DNA of 32,482 bases from an uncultured Brevibacillus sp. (GTDB lineage Bacteria > Bacillota > Bacilli > Brevibacillales > Brevibacillaceae), in NCBI GenBank assembly GCA_946402065.1, contig CAMIVR010000054.1, positions 1-32,482 of the forward strand. The letters run 5' to 3'. The position numbers were made by a program, and so were the translations under genes. How positions within the stretch are numbered: position 1 is the stretch's first letter; each line of letters opens with the position of its first letter. Below are positions 8,215-15,703 of this stretch, in pieces. The notes beneath the pieces are model-generated. The model was not told the origin of the DNA and ran no database searches. It saw only the letters and a program-made list of their open reading frames with translations.

Positions 8215-8243
8215 TGAAAAATGCCCCCTGTGCTTCAGGGAGC
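8215..8243 (-). terminator. Terminator of the phosphoesterase gene
   Basis: On the minus strand GCTCCCTG and CAGGGGGC (arms 8236-8243 and 8223-8230) pair with one mismatch around a 5-nt loop and are followed by ATTTTT. It lies about 70 bp after the phosphoesterase stop. Confidence 0.65.
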
Positions 8244-8311
8244 AAATCGTTTCTACTACGATAGACGAAAGGAAGGACAAAAACGTCACCATTCTTTACC
8301 AACTGCCAAAA

Positions 8312-9232
8312 TCACTTCCATATATCACGGATCGGGGCAGCTTCCGCACTTTTGCCCAATCGAGGCAACCCGTAGAGATCCTCTATCGTTCGCAGGACAT
8401 TGTAGTGGTCGATTTTTTGTGCGTAACGCCCCGGGCGTACCATCGGACCGATGATGATCGTCGGTATGTGATTCCTCACCGAAAAATCATCCTCGTCCCA
8501 CGTAATGATCAGCATGCTGTTATGCTGCATCGCCCAGGTCACATAGGCGTCAACATGCTGCTTCAGCCATGTATCGGCTTGCTCGAAGCTGCCATCGTGC
8601 ATGTCGTTTTTCAGATTGGGAATGACAAACGATACTGTTGGCAGTTTGGAAAAGTCCTGCGGAAAGCTGGTAAACGGCATGTTTACGGCAGCGGAAACAT
8701 TGGTAAAATTAACCCACGGATTGTGCTTGCGGGCGTAGCCTTTATACGAGCAATCGGTAAAGCCGACCGTGGGCATTTCCTCCGAATAGCCGCCAAATGT
8801 TCGCTCAGCGCTGATCAGCTCGGAGGCGAGATTAGGTGTTGTAAAGCGATGCGGACACGAATCATTCTTGATATCTTGCGTCGAGCCGGAAAACAGCGCC
8901 AGATAGTTCGGCTGGCTCGGATGGGCGACTCCGTGTGCATCCGTAAACAGCGCTCCCCGCTTGGCCAAGGCGTTCAGATAAGGCGCTTTCTTGTTGTCGA
9001 TGATTTGGGCATACGAGTGGTTTTCCTCCACCACGACGACGATATGCTCAACCGCTACATCCGAAGGGACAGGAGGTGCTTCATTGATCTTTGGTTGTCC
9101 GCTGGCGGCATGCGGCTGACTGGTTTGCGAATTTTTTGGCTGCACGGGTGAAGCGTGTGATTGTGCTCCTGTGGCCATAACGATGAGCGGAAAAAAAGCG
9201 AGACAGAGAATCAGCAACAGAATCCGTTTCAT
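8312..9232 (-). CDS. Secreted phosphoesterase, PF04185 (acid phosphatase/phospholipase C) family
   Basis: This 306-residue exported hydrolase belongs to the AcpA/phospholipase C superfamily, which cleaves phosphomonoesters or phospholipid head groups. A signal peptide (MKRILLLILCLAFFPLIV, then ALA-like cleavage near ATGAQSHA) is followed by a short Pro/Ser/Gln linker. Family motifs in order are VVVVEENHSY (first metal-site Glu-Asn at about residue 68), GVAHPSQPNYLALFSG (nucleophile/metal block), PNLKNDMHDG, IITWDEDD and HYNVLRTIEDLYGL. The start is the ATG at 9232, with AAGGGAG upstream, rather than the longer frame from 9262. Length is at the short end, as in single-domain AcpA forms. The stop of a histidine kinase remnant lies 13 bp upstream, so the gene may once have been second in an operon. 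Confidence 0.9.
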   Translation of the reverse strand: MKRILLLILCLAFFPLIVMATGAQSHASPVQPKNSQTSQPHAASGQPKINEAPPVPSDVAVEHIVVVVEENHSYAQIIDNKKAPYLNALAKRGALFTDAHGVAHPSQPNYLALFSGSTQDIKNDSCPHRFTTPNLASELISAERTFGGYSEEMPTVGFTDCSYKGYARKHNPWVNFTNVSAAVNMPFTSFPQDFSKLPTVSFVIPNLKNDMHDGSFEQADTWLKQHVDAYVTWAMQHNSMLIITWDEDDFSVRNHIPTIIIGPMVRPGRYAQKIDHYNVLRTIEDLYGLPRLGKSAEAAPIRDIWK

Positions 9233-9245
9233 AATAGCTCCCTTC

Positions 9246-9419
9246 TTACTGGTGAAAGTCATCCCAGTCAGCTTGCCAGCAGTCGGTCACCTTCGCATTC
9301 AACGGAAAGCCAAGCCGGACCGAAGTCCCTTCACCCGGCTTGTTCTCGATTGCAATGGTTGCCTGATTGGCGCTCATCAAACGCTTGGCGAGTTTCAACG
9401 CCAGCCTGACTGCCTTAGT
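9246..9419 (-). pseudogene. Remnant of a sensor histidine kinase (C-terminal end of the ATPase domain)
   Basis: A minus-strand frame reads RLALKLAKRLMSANQATIAI and then ENKPGEGTSVRLGFPLN, ending at a TAA at 9246. This matches the end of HATPase_c domains (typically LGLALVKRLMEANGGTI followed by S-PGEGT-F-FP). The leading GLG of the G2 box is already changed to VRL, and nothing upstream of 9419 looks like the rest of the kinase. Only about 57 codons remain, so it cannot be functional. It is not a copy of the neighbouring kinase at 9548, whose corresponding end reads differently. It ends 13 bp before the phosphoesterase start. Confidence 0.6.
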
Positions 9420-9547
9420 ATAGCATCTCTCTGAACGTTCAGGGCAAAAACTGCTGCTCACATTTTCCCGGTGAGTGTCGCTGTTTTGTTATATACTGAG
9501 AGAAGATTGAAAAATATTGCGTCGTGATTTCCTACAGGAGAACAGTT

Positions 9548-10930
9548 ATGACCATTACCGTTCTACTCGGCTTGTGGGCGTTTGCCCTGCTCGTCCTGTT
9601 TACTGATCCCAAGCGAACATCGACCCGTTTCGGCAGCGCGACCGCGTTTATTGGCGGGTTCGGCTTTTTCTCGGCGGTCATTGATGACGAGCTGTATCCC
9701 GTGCTGCAAAACGTTGCCCTCCAGCATCCGCTGCTTGATACATTCATCGGAATTGCCAGCAGATCCTCCTCGTTTCTTTGCCAGGCGGGGATGCCTTACA
9801 CGTTTTTGATGTTCGCGATCCATTCCAGCGACTTCCTGTCCAGGCGCGTCAAGCGCATCGTGACCTACGCTGCCCTGGTTCCCCCGCTGGTCATGCTGGC
9901 GATTACACCGGTCTATCCGGTTTTGCAGTTCAATTACCGGATCATGCTCATCTGGGTGATTCCCTATTTTCTCTGTTCGTGTCTGCTGCTCATTTATTTG
10001 CACTGGGTAGAAAAAGACCCGATCCTGAAAAAAAGCCGCTTGATCAACAACGTTCTCACGATTGTTCCGCTGCTGTTCGTCTTTACCTCGATATACGTCA
10101 TGCGCACGCTGCAGAATTACGAAGCGTGGCGCTACAACGTCTGGATCGTCGGGCTGCAGTTCGTGCTGTTCGTGGCGATCAGCGTGAAATACGATTTGCT
10201 CGGCGTCAAGCTGAGGGTGGAAAAACGCCGACTGAACAGTACGCTGCGAGCGATGACCTCCGGTGCGGCGATCATGAATCACACGATCAAAAACGAGCTC
10301 GGCAAAATCACCCTCTTCGCCGACCGGATCGAATCGTACGCCGCTCCCGACAAGCAGCAGGAGATGAAGGCTGACATGCAGATTCTGCTGCAATCGACGC
10401 AAAATGTGCTGAACATGGTCAACCGCATCCAGGGACAAATCCAGGACATCGCGCTAAAAGAGGAACTGACACAGGTAAGCAGTGTCGTCGACCGCGTCCT
10501 GCACGATTTACAGCCATATATTGCCAAAACCAACGTCACGATTCAGACTGACGTCGCAGACAACATTCAGCTCAAATGCGACCCGGTGCATCTGCGCGAG
10601 GTACTGACCAACCTCTGCATGAATGCGCTGGAAGCGATGAAATCCGGCGGTACGCTCAGTCTGGACATGTACGATTCCGGCAAGTATCTGATTCTGTCTG
10701 TGACCGATACGGGTACAGGCATTGCCAAGGAAAACCTGCCGTATGTGCTCGATCCGTTTTTCTCGACCAAAAAACACGGGCAAAACTTTGGGCTGGGTCT
10801 GTCCTATTGCTATAATGTGATGCAAAAGCATCATGGCATGCTGGAAATCCGCAGTACAGCGGGCCAGGGCACGGCCGTCTACCTGTATTTCCCGCAAAAA
10901 CGCGTGCAGCGAACCGGGCATGACAGCTGA
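9548..10930 (+). CDS. Sensor histidine kinase with multi-helix membrane input domain
   Basis: This 460-residue kinase is the sensor of a two-component system. The first 220 or so residues form about six or seven hydrophobic helices with short loops and no large extracellular domain, so the signal is likely sensed in or at the membrane. The transmitter follows. The H box is IMNHTIKNELGKI, with the phospho-acceptor His at about residue 245. The N box is LREVLTNLCMNALEAM, G1 is DTGTGI, the F box is DPFFSTKK, and the G2 box is GLGLSY. All ATP-site boxes are intact. The ATG at 9548 is chosen for AGGAG seven bases upstream, over the GTG at 9524. The response regulator starts 14 bp after its stop, so the two genes form one operon. 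Confidence 0.93.
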   Translation: MTITVLLGLWAFALLVLFTDPKRTSTRFGSATAFIGGFGFFSAVIDDELYPVLQNVALQHPLLDTFIGIASRSSSFLCQAGMPYTFLMFAIHSSDFLSRRVKRIVTYAALVPPLVMLAITPVYPVLQFNYRIMLIWVIPYFLCSCLLLIYLHWVEKDPILKKSRLINNVLTIVPLLFVFTSIYVMRTLQNYEAWRYNVWIVGLQFVLFVAISVKYDLLGVKLRVEKRRLNSTLRAMTSGAAIMNHTIKNELGKITLFADRIESYAAPDKQQEMKADMQILLQSTQNVLNMVNRIQGQIQDIALKEELTQVSSVVDRVLHDLQPYIAKTNVTIQTDVADNIQLKCDPVHLREVLTNLCMNALEAMKSGGTLSLDMYDSGKYLILSVTDTGTGIAKENLPYVLDPFFSTKKHGQNFGLGLSYCYNVMQKHHGMLEIRSTAGQGTAVYLYFPQKRVQRTGHDS

Positions 10931-10944
10931 AAGGAGCTAACCAG

Positions 10945-11583
10945 ATGGACCCGATACAACTGTTTGTCATAGAAGATGATGCCGACTGGCGCAGAGGCCT
11001 TGTCGATTTCCTGAACAAAGAACCTGACCTAAACGTCGCCGCGACTGCGGAAAGCAAAGATGAAGCGATTTCGCTGTATCCGCAGCTCCAGGTCGATGTC
11101 GTCTTGCTCGATATCAACCTCAGTGAAAACAACCTGGACGGAATCGAGATCGCCCTGGAGCTCACCCGGCAAAATCCGGAGTGCAAGATCATCATGCTGA
11201 CTTCCCTGACCGAAGCGGATGTGATCGTCGATTCCTTCTCCGCTGGGGTGGTGAACTACATCAGCAAGCTTCACTTTAAGGAAATTCCCGAAGCCATCCG
11301 CTCTGCCTACCGCCAGCAGTCCGCGATTCACCCGACTGCCGCCGCAGCCCTGCGGAATGAATTCCTCCGCCTAAAACAGGAGAAAAACGAAAAGCTGCTG
11401 TCACCAGCGGAAAAGGAAATTCTCCAGCTGATCAATCAAGGCCAGACGCAAACGCAAATCGAGCAGAGCCTGTTCATTACGAAGCGTACGATCAAAAACC
11501 ACATCAACCGCATTCTCAAAAAAATGGGCGTAAAAACGAGCAAGGAAGCCGCAGCGCTGGCCAAACAAAAGAAAATGCTGTAA
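10945..11583 (+). CDS. Response regulator, NarL/LuxR type
   Basis: This 212-residue regulator has a receiver domain (about residues 1-120) with the acidic pocket Glu10-Asp11-Asp12, phospho-acceptor Asp56 in VVLLDINLS, a switch Thr/Ser in IIMLTSL and the conserved Lys in YISKLHF. The C-terminal LuxR/GerE helix-turn-helix (about residues 148-205) reads LSPAEKEILQLINQGQTQTQ, then TKRTIKNHINRILKKMGV. It is the cognate partner of the adjacent kinase. AAGGAG precedes the ATG. A terminator follows 30 bp after the stop. Its target genes are not evident; the aas-lplT pair just downstream is one candidate by position only. Confidence 0.95.
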   Translation: MDPIQLFVIEDDADWRRGLVDFLNKEPDLNVAATAESKDEAISLYPQLQVDVVLLDINLSENNLDGIEIALELTRQNPECKIIMLTSLTEADVIVDSFSAGVVNYISKLHFKEIPEAIRSAYRQQSAIHPTAAAALRNEFLRLKQEKNEKLLSPAEKEILQLINQGQTQTQIEQSLFITKRTIKNHINRILKKMGVKTSKEAAALAKQKKML

Positions 11584-11613
11584 TTACGCTTTGTTACATG
11601 GGCATAGCATCAG

Positions 11614-11640
11614 GTACCAATGAAAGTTGGTACTTTTTTT
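11614..11640 (+). terminator. Terminator of the two-component operon
   Basis: GTACCAA/TTGGTAC (11614-11620 and 11627-11633) forms a 7-bp stem with a 6-nt loop, followed by seven T residues. Confidence 0.85.
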
Positions 11641-11704
11641 ACACCCCTCACACGGTAGAATGGTGGCTATAAGCACTCATTTATTCGTAAAGGTGTGGTA
11701 GACC

Positions 11705-13834
11705 ATGATTATCCTTCATACCCTCTTAAAGCTTCTGCTGACGTGCTGGTTCCGGATTCGCCGCAAAGGCTTTGACCGAATCGATCTTTCAGAACCGGCA
11801 CTGATCATCCCCAATCACGTTTCACTGCTTGATGCAATACTTCTTTCCTTTTACCTGCCAAGGTCCGTGACCTATGTCGTCAACACAGGCATTGCCAAGC
11901 GCTTTTCATTGTTGCTGAAGCTTTGCAAGCACATCACCGTCGACCCGCTCAATCCGTACTCGGTCAGAAAAATGCTGCGAGTCCTCAAAAGCGGCGAGAC
12001 GCTTGTGATTTTTCCCGAAGGTCGGATTACGACTACAGGCGGACTGATGAAAATGTACAGCGGTGTCGGCTATCTCGCCTTGCGTAGTGGCGCGAAATTG
12101 TACCCAATCATCATCCAAGGGCTGGAGCGTTCCCCCCTCTCGTATCTCAAAGGCAAAATAAAGCGTTCCTGGTTCCCGAAAGTATCGTTCACCGTCGGAT
12201 CCCCCTTTACGCTCAGCAAGAACGATGCCCGGTCGATGAAAGAGCAAAAAGCTGCCGCCAGCGACTCCATCCTGCACACGATGCAGACTGAACTGCTGAA
12301 AGCGCGGTTGAAACCCGATGTGAATCTGTTTAACGAAGCACTGGAAGCAGCCAGGCTGCACGGAGCAAAGCAAACCATCTGCATGGATGTGACCGCTGCG
12401 GTTTCCTACCGCACGTTGCTCGTATCCAGCTATGTACTCGGCAACAAGCTGCGCCCGATGCTCGCCGCCAACCAAAGCGTAGGCGTACTGCTGCCGACAT
12501 CGATCGGACATACGGCACTGCTTTTCGCCCTGTTTCGCCTCGGCAAAACGCCTGCCATCCTCAACTTTTCGCTCGGCGTCCAGACCTTGCTGGACTGCTG
12601 CGAGACAGCAGGCATCTACACCGTGCTGACGTCGCGCGTGTTCATCGAAAAAGCCAAGCTTGGCCACCTGATCGAAGGACTTGCGGAAAAAGTAGCGATT
12701 GTCTACCTGGAAGACGTGAAGGATACGGTTTCACCGGGCGATAAACTGAGCGGCCTGGCTCACTACCTGATGCGAAAAAAATCGACTGCGACCGTAAACG
12801 AGCTGATTTTGTTCACATCCGGCAGCGAGAGCAAACCGAAAGGCGTCGTCTTAACGCACGCCAACCTGTACGCGAATATTCAACAAGTGCGCAGCGTAAT
12901 CGACCTGACCTCGCGCGACAAAATATTGAATGCCCTGCCGATGTTTCACAGCTTTGGCCTTACCGCCGGCACGCTCTTGCCGATTCTGTCGGGCATTCCC
13001 GCTTTTCTTTATCCGAGCCCGCTGCACTACAAGGCCATTTCGGAGCTGTGCTACGACCAGGACATCACCTTGCTGTTCGGAACGTCCACGTTCCTCGCTG
13101 GCTACGGCAAGCATGCCCATCCCTACAACTTCTACTCGCTGCGCTACATTTTTGCCGGGGCCGAGAAGCTGAAGGACGATGTCAGACAGATGTGGCAGGA
13201 AAAATTCGGCGTTCGCATTTTTGAAGGCTATGGAGCGACCGAGACATCGCCGATACTCTCGCTCAACACGCCACTGGCGAACAAAACGGGAACGGTCGGC
13301 CGACTGCTGCCCGGTATGCAGGCTCAACTGGAGCAGGTCGAAGGGATTGCAGGCGGGGGCAACCTGCTCGTGCGCGGTCCGAATGTGATGAAGGGCTATT
13401 TGATCAACGGTCAAGGCTTTATCCCTGCGGAAGAATGGTACAAAACCGGTGACCTGGTGGAGATCGATGCCAACGGATATATCACGATCAAGTCGCGGAT
13501 CAAACGCTTTGCCAAAATTGGCGGCGAGATGGTCTCGCTCAATCTGGTGGAAGACCTGGCTGTGCAGTGCTACGGACATTCCGGCTTTGCTGCGATCTCC
13601 GTCAACGATGCTCGCAAAGGCGAGCGGGTCATCCTCTACACGACGGACGACTCGATCGCACTGGATAAGCTGCGCGGATTTCTGGCTGAAAAAGGCTTCT
13701 CGCCGTTGCTTTTGCCCGCTTCCCTGCAATTCATAAGCGCACTGCCGCTGCTTGGCAGTGGAAAAACGGATTACGTCGCACTGAAACAATTGGCTGAAAC
13801 GAAAGGTGGCAAACACGATGAAGCAACTGCTTAA
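11705..13834 (+). CDS. aas: Bifunctional acyltransferase / acyl-ACP (acyl-CoA) synthetase, Aas type
   Basis: This two-domain enzyme of 709 residues joins a PlsC-type acyltransferase to an AMP-forming acyl-acid ligase, the arrangement of E. coli Aas, which re-acylates 2-acyl-lysophospholipids. The acyltransferase part (about residues 1-195) has the HX4D catalytic motif at His38-Asp43 (NHVSLLD) and FPEGR at 103-107. The ligase part (about 215-700) has the P-loop LFTSGSESKPKGVVLTH near residue 366, EGYGATETSP, the YKTGDL block, and a C-terminal lysine in GSGKTDY that should be the adenylation Lys. Residues 1-15 may form a membrane helix. It overlaps lplT by 17 bp, so the two are surely coupled. 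Gene order is opposite to E. coli lplT-aas. Confidence 0.92.
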   Translation: MIILHTLLKLLLTCWFRIRRKGFDRIDLSEPALIIPNHVSLLDAILLSFYLPRSVTYVVNTGIAKRFSLLLKLCKHITVDPLNPYSVRKMLRVLKSGETLVIFPEGRITTTGGLMKMYSGVGYLALRSGAKLYPIIIQGLERSPLSYLKGKIKRSWFPKVSFTVGSPFTLSKNDARSMKEQKAAASDSILHTMQTELLKARLKPDVNLFNEALEAARLHGAKQTICMDVTAAVSYRTLLVSSYVLGNKLRPMLAANQSVGVLLPTSIGHTALLFALFRLGKTPAILNFSLGVQTLLDCCETAGIYTVLTSRVFIEKAKLGHLIEGLAEKVAIVYLEDVKDTVSPGDKLSGLAHYLMRKKSTATVNELILFTSGSESKPKGVVLTHANLYANIQQVRSVIDLTSRDKILNALPMFHSFGLTAGTLLPILSGIPAFLYPSPLHYKAISELCYDQDITLLFGTSTFLAGYGKHAHPYNFYSLRYIFAGAEKLKDDVRQMWQEKFGVRIFEGYGATETSPILSLNTPLANKTGTVGRLLPGMQAQLEQVEGIAGGGNLLVRGPNVMKGYLINGQGFIPAEEWYKTGDLVEIDANGYITIKSRIKRFAKIGGEMVSLNLVEDLAVQCYGHSGFAAISVNDARKGERVILYTTDDSIALDKLRGFLAEKGFSPLLLPASLQFISALPLLGSGKTDYVALKQLAETKGGKHDEATA

Positions 13835-15020
13835 ACCACTGCAAGCCCTTTATTTTACCCAGTTTCTCTCGGCTTTCGCGGATAACATGGTGTTGTTCGT
13901 CATTGCCAACCTGCTTAGCGACAACGGATTTTCACCCGCTTCCCTGGCACTCGTCTCGATGGCCTTCTTTTTGCCGTACATCGTGCTGGCTCCGCTTGTC
14001 GGCCCGTTTGCCGACAAGCAGTCCAAGGCAGTCGTACTTGTCATCGGCAATCTGGTCAAGGTTTCAGGCGTCGTGATTCTCTTGATGACCAATCACTCCA
14101 GCATCGTCATGCTGATGATCAGCTACTTCATGGTCGGTGTCGGCGCTGTCATTTACTCACCGGCGAAGTACGGCATTTTGCCGGAGCTGACCCATAATGA
14201 GACAGAATTGTTCCACGCAAACTCGCGAATCGAAGCCTATACGATCATCGCCATCCTGCTTGGCATCGGCGGCGGCGGGTCCATCGCCGCGATGACGTCG
14301 GCATTCGTCTCCTCGCTGATCTGTCTGGCCTTCTACGTCACGTCGGTGCTGATGACCTTTTCCATCCCGCGTGTCAGAGGCAACTCACGCATCCGCTATG
14401 GCGAGGAAAGCCGCGCGTTTTTCGCCAATCTGAAACTGCTGCTCGCGAACCGGGAGACCGGGTTTTGCCTGATCGGCACCGGATCGTTCTGGATGAGCTC
14501 GGCTGTATTGCGGATTGCCGTGCTGGCCTGGATTCCACTGGCGCTTGGGTTTGATCCGAAAGACTTTTCGATTTCGCTCATTCTGGCAACCACTTCGATC
14601 GGCATTATCGTCGGCGCGTTTCTGTCGCCGAAGCTGATTCCATTGCGCAAGTTTCAGCGTTCCATCCTGTACGGGTTTGGCATGATGGCTTTGATTCTGC
14701 TCTTCCCCTGGATTCACTCCACATGGCTGGCGATTATCTTCCTGCTCGCGGTAGGCTTTATGGGCGGCGCGTTTATTATCCCGATGAATACCATCTTGCA
14801 GGAAAAAGGCAAGGACATGATCGGCACCGGGAAGACGATTGCCGTACAGAATTTTATCGAGTATTTGCTGATGCTCATCGGCTCCGGATTATACTACATC
14901 GTCGTCTACCTTGGCCTGTCCGTGTCGGGGGCGATCGTCACCCAAGGATTGCTGATGCTGCTCTTCCTGTTGTACTTGAGCAAGGCGAAGCGCAAAGTGG
15001 CAGGCACACTCGGACACTGA
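13818..15020 (+). CDS. lplT: Lysophospholipid transporter LplT-like MFS permease
   Basis: This 400-residue major facilitator protein has twelve predicted helices. The first block, QALYFTQFLSAFADNMVLFV, matches the LplT opening (FLSAFADNALL type), and the loop after helix 2 carries GPFADKQSKA, the MFS motif-A position. LplT flips lysophospholipids inward for Aas. The ATG at 13818 is chosen because GGTGG lies eight bases upstream; a GTG at 13806 is the alternative. It overlaps the aas end by 17 bp, and the pairing with aas makes the assignment much firmer than MFS similarity alone. A long inverted repeat lies 20 bp after the stop. Confidence 0.88.
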   Translation: MKQLLKPLQALYFTQFLSAFADNMVLFVIANLLSDNGFSPASLALVSMAFFLPYIVLAPLVGPFADKQSKAVVLVIGNLVKVSGVVILLMTNHSSIVMLMISYFMVGVGAVIYSPAKYGILPELTHNETELFHANSRIEAYTIIAILLGIGGGGSIAAMTSAFVSSLICLAFYVTSVLMTFSIPRVRGNSRIRYGEESRAFFANLKLLLANRETGFCLIGTGSFWMSSAVLRIAVLAWIPLALGFDPKDFSISLILATTSIGIIVGAFLSPKLIPLRKFQRSILYGFGMMALILLFPWIHSTWLAIIFLLAVGFMGGAFIIPMNTILQEKGKDMIGTGKTIAVQNFIEYLLMLIGSGLYYIVVYLGLSVSGAIVTQGLLMLLFLLYLSKAKRKVAGTLGH

Positions 15021-15040
15021 GGTATTGAGCCGTTTCACGA

Positions 15041-15099
15041 CAAACAAAGCAGACCGTTCCCTGGTTGAGGCTGGAGCCAAGGGCGATCTGCTTTGTTTG
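15041..15099. terminator. Long inverted repeat after lplT, probable terminator or barrier
   Basis: CAAACAAAGCAGA (15041-15053) and TCTGCTTTGTTTG (15087-15099) are perfectly complementary over 13 bp. The 33-nt loop can fold further (CCCTGG with CCAAGGG). It separates lplT from the convergent fix operon. There is no uniform T-run after it, but both arms are U-rich at their outer ends in either direction. Confidence 0.5.
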
Positions 15100-15200
15100 C
15101 TGCGTTATTGATATCGGTTGAGCTACATGTACCTCGCGCTGCCATCAACGTCTGCACTGCAGCTGACCGGCCAAGCGTTGCTTGCGTGAAAACCCGTTGC

Positions 15201-15401
15201 TCATTCTGCTTTCAGCTCGGTCTTGCAATCAGAAGACGACTTGGTTAGCGGACCAGACTCATCCTTGACGAGCAGCTCGCGTTTTTCCCAACTGACGAAG
15301 TAATCCTCCCAAAATACCTGGCAGTGGCTGTCATTCATTTCCAGTATGACACCCTTGGCACCATCCAACGAAAAAATGACGTGATCCCCGATTTTGAACA
15401 T
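15201..15401 (-). CDS. Small protein coupled to fixX, unknown function
   Basis: This is a 66-residue protein I do not recognise. It reads MFKIGDHVIFSLDGAKGVILEM, then CQVFWEDYFVSWEKRELLVK, and ends in a polar tail. The opening KIGDHVIF...GxKGVI pattern is like small beta-barrel (SH3/KOW/CarD-like) folds in which a VxF strand is followed by a glycine turn. Its ATG lies five bases after the fixX stop codon, so it is translated as the last gene of the fixABCX transcript. No strong ribosome site is seen, which fits translational coupling. Coding rather than chance is supported by the tight spacing, the balanced composition and the absence of a better frame. A role in regulating or assembling the Fix complex is possible but only by position. 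Confidence 0.7.
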   Translation of the reverse strand: MFKIGDHVIFSLDGAKGVILEMNDSHCQVFWEDYFVSWEKRELLVKDESGPLTKSSSDCKTELKAE

Positions 15402-15406
15402 AGCGG

Positions 15407-15703
15407 TCAGCCAAGCCTAAAGATGATCCCGTGACCACCTTTAGGGTACTCCCACTTGATATTTTGATACGGACAGCCGATGCGGCAGCTCCCGCACTCG
15501 TGACAGCCTTCGTAGCCGACGTGCATGCGGATTTCTTCCCATTTGTACACTTCCGCCGGACAGAAAATCGTACAGAGTTTATCCGGGCACTTGGTCAGAC
15601 ATACATCTGCATCCATAACCGTGAGATGTGATTTGGTGTCGGCCTTAAAGCGGACGAGGTACTGTTTTTCCTCAATCGACTGAGGCTTTTGCTCTTCGCT
15701 CAT
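15407..15703 (-). CDS. fixX: Ferredoxin-like protein FixX
   Basis: This 98-residue iron-sulfur protein accepts electrons beside FixC. Eight cysteines are visible: CLTKCPDKLCTIFC at about residues 35-48, and CHECGSCRIGC at about 67-77, the latter being the CxxCxxCxxxC block of a [4Fe-4S] cluster, followed by PYQNIKWEYPKGGHGI, the usual FixX ending. The start is the ATG at 15703, where A of the fixC stop TGA is the first base of the start (TGATG overlap). An in-frame ATG at 15721 lies inside fixC and is less likely. It is the fourth gene of fixABCX. Confidence 0.95.
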   Translation of the reverse strand: MSEEQKPQSIEEKQYLVRFKADTKSHLTVMDADVCLTKCPDKLCTIFCPAEVYKWEEIRMHVGYEGCHECGSCRIGCPYQNIKWEYPKGGHGIIFRLG

